Assembly: GCA_013400975.1 (NCBI GenBank)
Contig: WBMZ01005339.1
Span: forward strand, 124,001 to 188,000
Direction: 5' to 3'
DNA from: Atrichornis clamosus
Lineage: Eukaryota; Chordata; Aves; Passeriformes; Menuridae
Length of the DNA stretch: 64,000 bases
Below are positions 1 to 13,776 of the stretch, one piece after another. A model generated the notes under the pieces. That model did not search any database. It was not told the origin of the DNA and saw only the letters and a list, made by a program, of their open reading frames with translations. A program made the position numbers and the translations under genes. The stretch's first letter is position 1. Each line of letters opens with the position of its first letter.

Positions 1-2119
1 TTTGATGTAAACATAGTATAACTTTGAATTTTATTATAAATGTGCTATGGAAAAAATATGAAACATTGTTTAATACTCTGATACCAATTTGTCACATATA
101 TTCAGCTCTATACTTCTTCTGCCTCACTGAGCAGCTCTAAATAGAATTGATTAATTAATCTACAGTTTTCGTTTTAACATGCCGGACCCACATATCAGGT
201 ATATCATGAAAGAGGTAAATATTCCATGCTTAGCTCATTTTAGGAATTTAGAAACATGTTATTTTCCACTCTAATTTCCTTCCTGTATATTGTATTTATG
301 AAAATAATATTATTATGTTAAATATTTTTATAGTCTTTCTTTTGTGGAAGAATAATTAAAAAATCCTACAGAGATATAAAGTAACATTTGAGTCAGAATG
401 AAGAAGCACTAAACAGTAAGCTTTCTTTGGAAGCTTTATTTTTCTTTCTAGAAATATGGAGAGTTTTTTTGTTCCTATGAATGGCCTGATTCTACAAAGG
501 AGAAGTTCTTTACAGATTTTTAATTCTTTCTGCATATCTTTCAGTGGAAATATATCTTGGGTATAGCATTGAGTTTCTAGTGTAAAGAATGAAATAAAAT
601 AACAGCAATTTATGCAATGTTAAGTGTAGCAGAGGTAATAATTCTTTATTACTATAAATATCCATGTTTCAATTTTTTCAAGATGCAGTTTTCTTTCTGG
701 AACAAAAATCGCATGCTGAACAATCAATATTTTTTGACCAGTTATAGTAAATTATGTACTATTCAGTGAAAAATATCATTTTAAAGGCTTATTATATGAA
801 AATAAAAGCATTTCTATCTAATAATATGGACATATTTCAAATAGAGTTCCTTAGTATTTACATTGCAAATATCATTAACAGCAAAAAATCTACATTACTT
901 ACAAGAGTGATCTTAACAGTGCTTAAAAACTTATCTTTTACTATGAACATTGTGGAATATAATATAAAAACTTAACAGAGATGCACTATATACCAAATTT
1001 AACCTTTCAGTTGGGAAATGCAAGTTCTATCTAGAAACTCACTGTAATGAGGAATATGCCTGCTTTTCAGCCAGTTAAAAACGTTGTTACTGCATTGCCT
1101 GTCATCTTGAATATCCTACAAGTATCCTTCAGAGTTTATTTGTTCCTGAGATAAGAAATTGGAATTAAGAGAGACCAGTTAACCCACGAAGGCTATCAAC
1201 ATGAAGAGCTGAACATACAGCTGTTATTTGAATTCATTTCCACTCAATAAATATCAGTACAGTTCTTGAAACCATCTCTGTCAGTTTGAAATATAACATA
1301 AGGAAAAGACCAGAAATTAGGCAAATTTCTCACAATTCCTACTGACAGTCACACAACAAGAGGCCATGTTTTTCTGAAATGTGGAAGTTTGTCTAATCAG
1401 ATAAAGTCAGAAGGACTCATTGGAGCAGAATAACTACATGCACGCAAGATTTAAACTCTGCTTGACAACTTGATCACTACTAAGTTAGTAGTCACTTCTG
1501 CAATTCTGCAGAAATTTTCACACTTTTATTAGAAGCCTATTTCCATGACCTTAAAAATATTTATTTCATGCTATATATAGTTAAATATCAACTTTAATAC
1601 TTCATTGCAATATATGTTAACAATTTATACAGTACTAAATATTAATATTTTCTGGAAAATTTCAGTTTTATGTATTCCAAAGAAAATAACTTTATTTTTA
1701 TTCACAAATGAGGGATACAAAGTTCAAGCACTTTTTTTCCATGTTTCATATTTCAAAAATAATAAAATTCATCTGGAAATCTCTCTCAGAATACCGTATG
1801 CTTTTATTAACTTCCTTTTTAAGATGCTTCAGTCAACCAATTGGAAATCTCTCTTCTTCATCATAATAAAGGGAAAATAATATTTAATAATATATAATTT
1901 TAATAATTATTAATAATTAATAATAGTGTCTTGTTTAGAAATATGTCTTATAAATAATCAGAATTAAGAGCATGGCACCTTTTAGACAGCTTTAAAATAA
2001 TTCTATCAAATATCTAAACCATTAAAAATGCAGTAAAAAAATTATGGAATGAAACTCGGATGAATAATCCTTCTTGTCTAACACATCCCTTAACCATTTA
2101 TCCCATTCACAAAATGTAA
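1..2119. other. AT-rich non-coding DNA, no gene seen
   Basis: No exon-like open frame, RNA gene or recognisable transposon was seen. The open frames here (up to 91 codons) have the Phe/Ile/Lys/Asn-rich composition expected of chance frames in AT-rich DNA. A run of TAATAATTATTAAT-type sequence at about 1880-1925 is simple AT-rich DNA. The stretch ends where a CR1 3' end begins. Confidence 0.7.
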
Positions 2120-3760
2120 TAATCACAGAATCACAAAATTCACAGTATTTTTTAGACTGGAACAGGTCTCTTGAGATCATCTACCCCAAACCATCTGCTC
2201 AAGCATGGTCAGCTAGAGAAAGTTACCCAGAACCATATCCAGTTGTCTTTTAAGTATCTCCTGAGTGGAGACTCCACCTATCTTGGAAACCTCTTCCAGA
2301 GTTTGATGCCTTCACAGTAGAAAAGTGTTTTCTTGTATTCAGGTGGAATTGCAGGCATTTTAATTTCTGTCCATTGCCTCTTTTGCTTTCACTCGGTACC
2401 ACTGAAAACAGCCTGGCTCCACCTTCTTTACACCTTTCTTCAGATAATATATATATATATTGATAAGATCACTCCTCACCTCTCTCTTCCCCAGGCTAAA
2501 GAATCCCATCTTTCTCCAGCTCTCCTCAGACAAAAGATGCTCCAGTACCTTAATCATCACTGTGGCCCTGTGCCAGACTCACTTCAGTAAGTCTGTATCT
2601 CCTTGGGCACTCTAATAGTGCCCAGAATTGGGCACACACTTCAGGTGTGTTTTTGTCAGTGCTAAGTAGAGGTTAAGGATCACCTCCATTGATCAGCTGG
2701 CAAGACTGCTCCTAATGCAGCCCAGGCTGTTAGACTTCCTTGCCACACAGACACATTGCTGGCTTTCCTTGCTTTCCACCAAGACCCCTGGGTCCTTTCC
2801 TGCAAAGCTGTTTTCTAGCTGGTCAGTCACCACCATATACAGGTGCATGGGGTGATTCCTCTCTAGATTCAAGACTTGGTGTTCCCTTTGTTGTTGAGCT
2901 GTATGAAGGCCCTCTGTTCTCATTTGTCCAAGTTTTTTGCGTCCCTCTGAAATCAGCTCAATACTCCCAATTTTCTATCATCTGCAAACTTGCTGAGAAT
3001 GCACTTTGTCCCATCATTCAGGTTATTAGTGACCTCAGCATTTTTTGGTCAAGTACTTTGTCATCAGACTCCCTACCCCATTCACCCCTGAGTTCATGTT
3101 TTCCATAGTCGACCTTCTCTCTTTTTTCACTTGTAGAATACTTCAGAACCCTTGGCAGATTCACCTCCAGGTTCACCTGGCTTTTCTAACCCCATATTTC
3201 TGCATGATTGGACAGAAACTCTAAGCTCTTTCTGAGTCTAGTTCCCCTGTTTCTGTCCGTTGTACACCTCCTTCAAGTCTCAATTCAGACAAGAGATCCT
3301 GGCTCATCCATACAGATTCCTGCCATCTTTGTTTGATTCCCTACTTTTTAGACTGCACCTCTCTTGAACTTGGTAGAGGCTACCTTTTACATCAACCAGT
3401 TGTCCTGGATCTCTCTTCTCTCTAGGGTTATATCCAATAAGGTTCTTTCAAAAAAATACATGAAGTGGTTGAAATCTAGGGCTGCTATCCTGTCGTGAGT
3501 CAAGAAATGTCTTATATTTCTTGAGCCCTGCTATACTATCCTTCCAACAGATAACAGGGTACTTAAAATCATGGTGAGGACAAAGAATGTGAAGTTTTGT
3601 TCAGTTGTTTGAAGAAAAGCTCCTCTTCTACTTATTCCTAATCAGCACTGCAATAGTGCCAGTGTAGGTCTGCCCTCTAATTTTCACCCAAAAGCTCTCA
3701 ATTGACCCTTGATACCTCCCAAGACAGAGCTCTGTGCAACCCAATACAATAAGATGTGGA
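2120..3760 (-). mobile_element. Old CR1 LINE fragment, antisense
   Basis: The plus strand reads as the reverse complement of a CR1 non-LTR retrotransposon, with the element's 3' end at the left. The left end has the CR1-tail form of CACAGAATCACA followed by a diverged 'GGAACAGGTCTCTTGAGATCATCTA' type segment. Next come recognisable landmarks: 'CTCCACCTATCTTGGAAACC', 'CCCAGGCTAAAGAATCCCA' (2491-2509) and 'ATCATCTGCAAACTTGCTGA' (about 2978-2997). Further right, 'CCTTCCAACAGATAACAGGG' (about 3540-3559) and 'TTCACCCAAAAGCTCTCAAT' (about 3682-3701) match older CR1 consensus text as I remember it. All frames are broken and divergence is high, so this is a dead, old copy. The open frames at 2333-2590 and 2740-3108 lie on the wrong strand and are chance frames. 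The right edge is uncertain by about 50-100 bp. Confidence 0.85.
2447..2461. repeat. (AT)n dinucleotide run in CR1
   Basis: About seven AT units interrupt the CR1 sequence between 'TTTCTTCAGATA' and 'TGATAAGATCAC'. The run appears to be a local expansion inside the dead element. Confidence 0.8.
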
Positions 3761-6700
3761 TTTATATACTGGACTCATAAAAATAAAAGATACTGTTGTC
3801 TTCAACTGATGACTTTATATTAATTACTCCCTGTGGTTCAGAAGAACATCCTGAACTTACAGTACTCCATTATTCAGTGAGAAAAGAGCTAATTCTGCAA
3901 AACACGTATTGACTAATTAGTGCCTAGCTTTTAAAATGAAAGCAGATTTAGTTTTCAAGGGAAAACACAAACTAAGGAAGTTCTTCTTGAATGTATAATA
4001 AATATTTAAATTTATTCTTGAGCTCTCAGATAAGTAATGGTTTTCAGCTGCCTGTATATAGAAATATCTCTAAATCAAAGACATGTTTTTGCTTTACACA
4101 CATCACTTTGTAGAAGAAACACTAGTTCTCACACTCACCATAAAGCATTTTTATTGACAACTGTCAAGGTTTCTACACTGGACTAAAAGCTCCTTTTTTA
4201 TGCATTAGAATGACAGTTCTTATATGTACATGTGTCGCATCCACAACTATATCTTATAGAGACTATGCAGTCTCACTGCAAATAAATTTGAATGCATTTA
4301 CTCGTGGAAGCTGGAGATGATATAAAACTCAAATTTGTACCTGTATATAAAAGTCTCATACCATAATTATAATGTACAGGGCTGTACAATGATTTCAATG
4401 TCTCTAGCCATTTCATCTGGAAGAAGGATTAACTTGGTCAGTTGTCTGACAGGGTGACAAGGTAAAATAGATGGTTACCCTGCTTTTACTCATTTTCTAA
4501 TATGTAATCCACAATTTTCATGAACTCAGTGGGTTAGAAGTAATACTATTTCTTTATAAGGCACTCAGGCATAACACATGCATCTAGTGATTGGTTAGTA
4601 TTTTTAATTTGTTGTCTACAAATTAAATATGCAAAAAAGCTGTGTCTAGATCTTCTTCATGCACTGTTTTTGTCATTTTGGTTGTTTCCCAGGAATACTG
4701 TTTGCCAGGGGCTTGTTGGTATACAAAATGCCTGGACTTTCATTCTGGTATCCCATATGGTCTGCCTTGGTTTCCCAAATGCTTACCACAGTGAAAGCTA
4801 TTTTCCTGGCAGCCATAGAAGCCTTTAGCAGCCTGTGCTACCCATTTTCCATTGTTGAGAGATGCTTCATTTTTTTCTTGTTATTTTGGCATGTAAGTAT
4901 GAACAGGTGTCAGTAAGTGCAAGGAAGCATGTGGTGTCAGTGTAGTGAGGTTGTCACAGAAGATGGACTTCTCTCCTCTTTTCCTGGAGAACAGATGTCC
5001 TTTGCAGTGTTCTGCAGGTCTTCCTATCTCAATCCTATTGATACCTGGCATCTCTGCCTAATGGCAAAGGCCCTACCAACTTCTGAATGGGCACCCTGCC
5101 ATCCAAACAGATGGTCCTAGAGTCAGGGAGCCCAAAAAAATTGATGTGGATGTAATATATTTTTTAAGGCCATAATCCCAGCTGGTCACATGGAAATGGT
5201 TGCCCTTTCTCTGCTCCTGGAACTATTATTCAGACAATGTGTTACTGCTACTTTGCCTTTGATATAGATTAATATTTCAAATTGCATTGCATACATTTCA
5301 TTAAATATTTATTTTTCTCTTATATACATATATATGCATATATATGTACACAATCAAATGGAATTAATTTGCAGCATTTAGCAAGTGAGTGACTTACCAC
5401 TTACTTAGGTCATAATACTTAGCAGTTATGTAATCCTTTAACATTCCAAATCCTTAGTACATTCAACTCACATATTCATTATTCATATTCAACATCTATA
5501 TAATCAATCAAGGTCAAGGTAATCAATGTAAACACACACAGTAGAATAAATAAAGTTAATGTGTGTCAAAATCTATGAAATTTTTCATGCCTTTCTTTGC
5601 TGAACGCTCATTTGAATTATTACAGTAGTTGAAGCCTTCTTCGTATTCTGAATCATCAAACAGAAGTCATTAAATGAGATTCTGTATAACCCTTTCTAAT
5701 AGAATTAGATTAGACTTTGAATGTTTTCTTCTTTTTGACACTATAAAATTTCCAAAGACACATTAGTTTAAATCCATTCAACTCTTTAGGAATTTTTCTT
5801 TAGGTAACATTTACATGTTTGTGCTTTATCATCTTAAATTAACTGATTATATATGCAATCACTTACGCAGTTGGTTGCTGCATTTATAGTGCATTTAAAT
5901 TTACATTAAAAATGTAACGGCTTAGGCAGTTATATAAGAGGACACTGAAGTGAGCTGGGAACTTACTAAAAATTTCAAAAGTTACTTTTTAAAGGATGCT
6001 CATTATTGCAGACCTCCAGTAATCATATCCTAGGTCACTACAGAAACTGGAAGCCTCTAAAATGGTCTCTTCAGACATTTTGCCTTTCTTCCAGCAACTG
6101 AGTTGCAAATTTTATCCATTTGTTTGACAAATGAACTAAATTGGTTTCCACAAACTGTAAATTTTTCAAGTTACTTTTTTCTCAGGAGTATGAAGAGTTT
6201 TCAGTATTTCAATACTGAAAAGGTAAACACTTGTGTTCATGTGGCCCTCTGAGTATCAAAAACTGCTGAAATAATTAGAAATATAATTCATTTATTTATT
6301 AATCCATTAACAACTGTTAATCTGTTTTGTTATTGTACACAGTCTCACCTTTCTTTCAAGAAATTAACACAAAATTATGTCTATTACACTGTTAATTGAA
6401 AATATGAAGTATGTCTTTATTGTCATGTTATTCTATAACAAGGTTTTAAATACATTATGTCTTCTAGCATACACTTTTCAGAATGGCTGTTACAAGTTTG
6501 CCTTCATGTGTATAGATACCAGCAGATGTAGAAGTAATTTGAAGTGGGCAAATATTTCCAAATATGAAAATTTCCAATGTGATTTCAGTATCATAGACAT
6601 AGGATTTAAATTCCAGTAGTCAGATTTACTGTTGCTAAAAATCTCCAGCTGAAAAAAGATGGTTTTCTAGAAAAGGACATGACCTATTCTACCATTTTAT

Positions 6701-9498
6701 TTCCTTAGCATAACTGACAACATTTTCCAATTTTATCTGAGAGCCTAGTATGTCCTCAGGGGCAAGAAAAAAGAGCTCCATAATAAAATTGTATCTATGG
6801 TATTGTAATTGCCATAAAAGGAAAGGTAATACTGAAATAAATATGAGATATAGGAAAATACAATAATGAACTATAACAAGGTAAATGAAGGGCTACCAGG
6901 GGGAATTAAAGATAGAAAAGGAGACCTGCAGTTGTCAGACAACCCCACCAATCACTTGATTATATCATGGTATCAACAGAAACTCCATTTACAGAGAAAT
7001 CAATCTGTCCAGCTTTATTTCATAGCAGTCTCATAGTGGTATTCTTATCTATGATTTATCCCCAATAAACCTCAGAAAAAGCCAGGATATGTCAGTTGAT
7101 ATAATAACATATAAGAACATTTTTGGCATCCTTAAGCGTATCCAAAGAAGATCTGTTGTTTCTCACAAGCCAGGAAAAACCACCTGCCTGAAAACAAGAG
7201 AAGTAGCTAGGGACTATAAATATTCATAGATTTATGTAAAGAATTTTATTTTCCAGATAGTTTAATAACACACATAGAGTAAGATTAAGCAAAATTTGCC
7301 ATTAAGTATATTATGAATGGGACGATAAATTCAAGACAGAGCAACACCTGCAGACCTTGAAGGCTGCAAGGAGTTTGTGACTTATGGAAGAGACAGTGAA
7401 TGTGCTGTTAGCCCAAAAATATTGATGTGATACTGAATTCAACTCCCTTATATGGCTTTACAAACATTTTTGCAGTTACTGTTACTCTGATGAAAGATGT
7501 AAAATAATTAAAAGTGGTAAAAATTAATGAGAGAATGGAAAAAAAATCTATTAGATCATTTTACAATCAGATAAAGATACTCCAGGGCATTTTGTTAAAG
7601 GATGTAAATCTCTTTGAAAAATGTCCTGGTGTTCAGAAAAGGCTACTTCAGCATGGATGTTAGTGTATTATTTGTCTGCTTCCAAGGAAGCCTTGTCTTC
7701 AGTGGGGTTCAGATGCCCACATTATTTTGTTCCTTCTGGCTAAAATTAGGTTATCTGTGATACATTTACACCTATATTGCTTACTTGAAATTTGGTAATT
7801 TTTTCATTGAGAAGCACATCAGGTCATATTGGAGATAGCAATCATTCAACCCTGCTCTTCTCAATTCTTACTTTCCAGAGATGGTATTATAACCTTTGAT
7901 AAAGTCATCTTTTGAACCTCTAATTAAGGTAATCCAGTTTAACAGCATGATACAATAAGAGGAATCTGCAGGTGAAAATATAAGGAACGTATAATACTTG
8001 CACCTATTAGTCTGCTATTCTCTGAAAGTCATCTCTGCTACCAATCATTAAAGGATGCCGGGTAAATACAATTTTTACCCTTTTAATTTTATTAATGACT
8101 ATTGACTTATTTAGTAGATTTCTGAATTATACATTCCATAGAGTCACCATAACAGTGACTAAATGTATTCCAGTATGCACACACATTTTTATTTAAAAAA
8201 CAGTGAGAAATGGTCTTTATAAATTTCTTTCTCTTAAGGTCTTCAGGTCATTTATTGCACAATGCATCTCTCTCTCAATAAATAGCTCAGGTATAGTAAA
8301 GATTATTGCGTCAGTGATAGCAGCCTGCCCAGGTACAGTAATGAGCTCACAGCGCTGTGGGTTTTTCATAGTAACATGGCTTTCACATGGTCCTCTGGGA
8401 AGAATAACATGCTCGTACTGAAGATTTTATTTGCTCTGCTGATGGTTATTTCACAGTAGCTACTGCATTTCTGACAACTAAACTTTCTTGCTTGCATTTC
8501 TGGTATAAATTCCTGAAAAGACAAGATTAATTCTTTGCCTGTGATTCTAGATTTACTAAAGTGAAAGGAAGAAATCCCATTTTCATTTAAGTGTTCCACA
8601 GAAGAAGTAAATTTAGAGAAGTTTGCATTAGCACTATGACCTTCTGTGGGGGAAATGATTCTTAAGAGGGATCCTGGGAGCTCAGTGTCCTTGTGATTTT
8701 AATACTGAGACATAATTTAGTATATTATACTACAAATGTATGAAAATCAATGGCAATTTTTTTTTTAATACTTGCATATTTGTAAAGACTGAGGCTATAT
8801 GGTGATAGAAATCCACAGTGTCACTACTTACATCCCATGGTACTGATTGTGAAGTTATGTATAGAGTGGCCACCACCTAGGAAAACAGTTCCCTGAATTT
8901 TGTATGGTAATGTTAGCTAATGAATATGTTCAGTGTTTGGAAATACTCAGTGTTGAGAAGCCAGATAAATCTGCATGACTTGAGAAGAAAATATACGGCA
9001 CAGATAATAAAATGGATTTTGGACATATCACTCTACTTCTGAGTTAATAAAAATAACTTTAAAAAAAGAATTAGGGTCCCGTTATATAAAGCTATACTTG
9101 CTCTTTTTCACAATATTTATCCAAACATTCCCAAATATAAGAACCCCTAGGCACATTTAATAAGAGATCTCCTTAAAGATCAGCTTGCAAATATTGCCAT
9201 TATGTTACAATTCCTTTTAGCTTAAAGATTGTTGCCATCATACAAAAAAGACCCCAAAACTACTTGCTTTGTGTTATTTAGATTAATTTCAACCTGTTCA
9301 CTTATAATTCACTTCCCTCTCTGTTTTGAATGATGAAACAAAATTATTCCTTTTGCAATCCTTTGATTGTTCCTTATACGTATGAAAGGCATTGTTAGGA
9401 AGGACTGAGTTTATGGAAAAATGGCCATTTGTGTTGCCATGAGCAATGTGAATTTCAGTGAGCAGTATACAGAAGTGAATGCACCTTTCTTCTCGTAA
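3761..9498. other. AT-rich non-coding DNA, no gene seen
   Basis: No coding or RNA gene was recognised. Open frames at 4659-4916, 4917-5120 and 8203-8421 show no family resemblance, no flanking splice structure and no codon bias. The patch at about 4640-5130 is somewhat less AT-rich and could be an old degraded repeat, but I could not assign it. A perfect palindrome at 5325-5348 is listed separately. Confidence 0.6.
5325..5348. repeat. 24-bp perfect AT-rich palindrome
   Basis: The half-site TACATATATATG is followed directly by its exact reverse complement CATATATATGTA, centred on TGCA. It can be read as alternating purine-pyrimidine (TA) runs around ATGCAT. It is probably a mutated TA microsatellite and could extrude as a cruciform. 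No gene is nearby. Confidence 0.9.
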
Positions 9499-9556
9499 AA
9501 AAAAACAACCAAACAAAACCAAACCCAAAACAAACAAACAAAAAAAACCACCCCAG
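9499..9556. repeat. A/C-rich simple tract (AAAC/AAACC-like)
   Basis: The plus strand has a run made almost only of A and C (AAACAACCAAACAAAACCAAACCC...). On the minus strand this makes a T/G-rich tract. It lies inside the 177-codon minus-strand open frame at 9298-9831 and explains that frame's low-complexity Phe/Leu/Gly/Cys segment. The frame is therefore not evidence of a gene. Confidence 0.8.
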
Positions 9557-12500
9557 TTTAGCTTCATTCTGTCCAGCTTTATGTCTGAAAGATCACGAGA
9601 AAATCTAGAAATAACAATCTCAAGAGGATAATTGAATCCACACGTAGCAGGTCTTGAATAATAAAACAAATAAAATAATAAAAGGTACAGGTGTAAGAGT
9701 CTAAAATGTATGCCTTTCCTTGAATCCAGTTTTTCTTGCTGTCTAACCACACCTGGAAAGCCAGAATCTACCGATATGAAACAACAAATGTGGTGATAAG
9801 CCTGGATTTTGTTACCAGTGTAAGTCTCCATGTAAGGAAGATGATGTAAGACTGTGGGAAAACAGCTTATTCAAGCATAAGAAACAGCCATTCTGAGAAA
9901 ATGGCAGTCCTTCAGAAATACAGAACATAACAAAAATTGTGCTGGACCATTTCAGCCTACATGCAGAAACTTTCCTGCTGTTTTTTCTCTTCTATCTTAA
10001 ATAATTGTCACCATCAGGTGCAGCCAAATAGGTTATAGTTTAGCAATTAAAACAGAGAAAAAAGGAATATATCTCTCTAGTATGCATGAAATTGCCAACA
10101 AAGCTATTATTTCAAGAAAATGTCCTGAAAATACTTATAACAAATATTTATCCATATACTAAATTACTATAATTATGTTAATATTGAACATTTTATTATA
10201 CAAATTAAAAGAAAAATGTCTTTCTTTTACAGGAAACTTGTAATATTTTATTTTCACTTTATTAAGATATATCAGACCTGCTATACAAAAGTCATAAAGC
10301 CTTTTGTGGTGCTTTCAGAGTGAGGTATTGTGTCCTGTTCTTCCATTCAACAACTGCTTGGCTGTGAGTTCTGATAGTAGGTCTTGAATGAAAGATTCTT
10401 GAATTGAATTCAAGAAAATTGTCTATCTTTCTTTAGAAATTTATATGGAATTATGTTTTCCTGTGCATCGTGTCTGACCAGAAACACAGGCATCCAACCA
10501 GCAGTTCCTGTTACTATATAGTGACAGAAAGAAAAAGACTTGGAATTTGACATAGAATGCCTTTGTCTGAAAGCACTAGCATCTGAAAAACAAACAAAAA
10601 AATAAAGTAATTGTACAGTCTCCACTAGAAACTTGCAAAGGTACTCTATGAAAGGAAGCGGTTGCTTCATAAAATTAAAGCATTATTATTTTGTTACTGA
10701 TTTCCATATTTTGTTGCAGTTGCAGCTAAATTGCCTCAAAAGTTTTTACTAAAATAGCTGAAATCACTTTTCATGTCTATTTTGTTTAAAAAAGTACAAA
10801 AAATCAATCTTGAGGATCTCATACATAAGGTCTCTGAATAGCTCGTTTTAATATTCTTTTTTCAATATAGTTCATCTTTTAAGTCATAGTGGAATAGCTA
10901 TTTTATAGATTTTTGGCTATGTAGAGCTGAATTCTGAGGAATACTCCTCCATTCACGCCTAATCCAAACCTCCAGAGGAGTTACAGCTGCTGCCTGGAAT
11001 GAAAAGAGGTTTCCTTGCTATTATTTAATCATTTTATCTGTTATCTATTATCTGCAGTAGTAAGAGCAAAGTTCAAAAACAGTAACTCCTTCTTTAAATT
11101 AAATATCATTAACTTTAGCCCCACATCAGATTTTCTTGAGATCTCAAAAAATAAATACCCTAATTGGATTTTTTCAATAGGCAATTCATTCTCACTTGCA
11201 AGTACAGAGTCTAGAATAAAGTGCTGTGGATGAAACATAGAAAGTTTTACAGTATAGTAATGCAGAAATACTGCACTCATTTGTGAGAGAAATAAAATAA
11301 TTTTTCATTGTATTTTGGGAGTTTGCTTGTTAATACAGTTTCTTTTACCTTCTGGTATCAATGCTAACATAACTTCCTTTCCAACCTGTTCAAACCCTAT
11401 CCATTCCTGATTTAGCATCAGTGGAGAATTCGGTCTCAGAGTCTTGAAATTCCTGCTTGTCCCAAATTCCTTACAAAGGAGTATCTGTAATTCTAGAAGG
11501 ATAAGACCAACCACTGGCTACTAGTGACAAGTTCCCACATGCTATTCATTCATTCAGTTCATCATTATTAACCGAATTTCTCAAATGAATTAGAATTTTT
11601 TTTACAGGTTTTGAGCTAACTTGGGGTTAGCCTTGATGCATTAATTAATGGGATATTAAAACTTGACAGTGTCTTAGAAAAAGAGAAAAGCTGTGATCCA
11701 TCTAAAGGTTCTCAGAAACACATTGCAAAAGCAGTCAGAAAGAGCCTCCAGCAGGATTATCTAATGCTGATGAACTATCAGAGGTGGAACTTGGCTATGA
11801 CTCAACTCACCTCTGTGAACTGTCAAAGATACCCTGAGCTATCTCCATGCAGCAGCAAAGGCTGCCCAGTTTATTCTTTAATACCTTCTGAAAATATAAC
11901 ATCTCTGGTCACTATTATTTGGATTGTATTTTGTGACCTTTCCTTCACTGTAAAATCTCTGACTTTTATAGAACAGGGCAGATGTAATCTACAAGAGTTT
12001 TATTGGGTTTTATGTCTCCTGATGCAAAATAATATAAAAAAGATGGGAAAATAAAACACTTCTTATCATGATTATTATTGCTTATTATCTAAAAACAAAC
12101 ACAAAAATGACACTTTCCCAAAAAAGGGGAAAATTACGAAATTACTGTCTTTTAAAGGAAATGTTAAACTAGTAATGCCTCCACCTTTACAAATATTCAC
12201 ATTAATCAATATTCTGTGTGCCTGATTGCATATGCAAGATATTGTTGATTATATTTCCTACCAAGGAACAAAATTCTGATAAAACTATAGCCCAGAGTAG
12301 CTTGAAAAAAGCTTTAATGAAATTGCCATTCAGTTCCAGGGACACAGATTCTAATACTTTGTCTGTGTGCTCACTTGTGCCAGAAACAGCAGATTCTCAG
12401 AGACTCTTAAAGCCAGAAGTATTTGAATCAGATCTATTCAGTTTGTTTGACCTTCTGCAGAGTTCCTTTTTCTGTTTTAGCTTCAGATCCCTGTACTCAG

Positions 12501-13685
12501 AGATATTTGTGTGCCTGGTTTGCAGAGTAGGCCAGATTTTTTCTTTTGTTGGCTCTCTGGTTTTCTGTATTAAGTTCAGTTCTCAAAATATGCATATAAA
12601 TTAGATGGACAGAACACATCTTTACAGAAATAAACTCTTAAACTTAGCGTGTATTTATCATTCTTTTGGAGGACTCCAAAGCTCCAAGGAGTATTTCAAC
12701 AAGGAAATTGAGTGTGACTAGTACACCTAATTCCTATAGAAACCTTTCAATGACTTATTTTTCATTCCTAAGAAATTGTTATTACAAAATAATGTCAATA
12801 CCTTTTAAATGTATTGGAAACAGTAAAATATTTTGTAAGGTAAATGAAGACACTATTTCTGACTTTTTGGATTGTAGATCATTATTTGCTTTTGCTGCCA
12901 TCTTACACAACAGAAAGATGTCTTTGAATCTAAATCCTTGCTAGTCAAGAATAGTAAATAGTAATTCTTGAAGCACAGGAAACACAGCTAGTGAGGAAGA
13001 TTCCTTTGTATATAGAAAATGTTCTGCACAGGGGAATTACTGAAAAATCAGACAGTTCATGTGAGAATTCTGAAAGTAGTTTGTCAAGATTCCCTCAACA
13101 GATTAAATCAAAGTTAACTATATGGAAAAAGAATTCTGTACAGAAACTTCTGAAGAAGCTATATCAATTTCTGAGTCTCAGATTTCTGGATGAAGAAATT
13201 CACCTTGTACACCCTCTGTGCATCCACTTTCACATTAATTTTCTTAGACATCTGCTAGCCGTATAGGGGAGCTTTGAAAACACACATGGCAAATCACAAA
13301 GTGCTGAAGTTTAGTGAGGAAATACAGCATAACTCTCACATAAAAACACATACTCAAGTGTTTAAATAATCACATTAACAACAATTATTAATATACTTAG
13401 CTAATAAAGTGTCTGCATCAGCACACAACGCTTACAAAGTTAACAAATTAGAACGAACACATAAAATTTTTATTGCCATTTAAGGTGTTGTGTATAGTTT
13501 AACTACACAAGCAGACATATTCTTTGACACTACAGAATTTTGTTAAAAAAGGATTTTCCTCAATTTTTCTGTTAAATTTAAAATAAAATAATTTTATTTT
13601 GACAGGTTGCTAAGTCACTAACAAGTAACTAGATGATTTCCAACATTCTTTCTGGTAATCCTACACCTAAGAACACTAAACAAAA
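9557..13685. other. AT-rich non-coding DNA, no gene seen
   Basis: No gene, RNA or clear transposon was recognised. Three plus-strand open frames at 12218-12604, 12666-12944 and 12991-13266 lie close together, but in different frames. They share no family resemblance and are best read as chance. Confidence 0.6.
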
Positions 13686-13776
13686 TTAAAAAAAAAAAAA
13701 GAAAACAAACAAACAACCTCAAACCAAACCAAAACATAACCAAACCAAACCAAAAAACAGCACCCAACCAAAAAAA
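13686..13776. repeat. A/C-rich simple tract (AAACC-like)
   Basis: A 14-base A run is followed by AAACAAACAAAC and then by several CCAAACCAAA-type units. It has the same strand composition as the tract at 9499-9556. It may be a degraded pentanucleotide repeat or an old A-tail that expanded. The minus-strand frame at 13676-13858 is an artefact of this tract. Confidence 0.8.

Noticed and set aside
2740..3108. 122-codon plus-strand frame
   Set aside because: Antisense to a recognisable old CR1 copy.
9298..9831. 177-codon minus-strand frame with a hydrophobic stretch as a membrane protein
   Set aside because: The hydrophobic part is the translation of an A/C simple repeat on the opposite strand.
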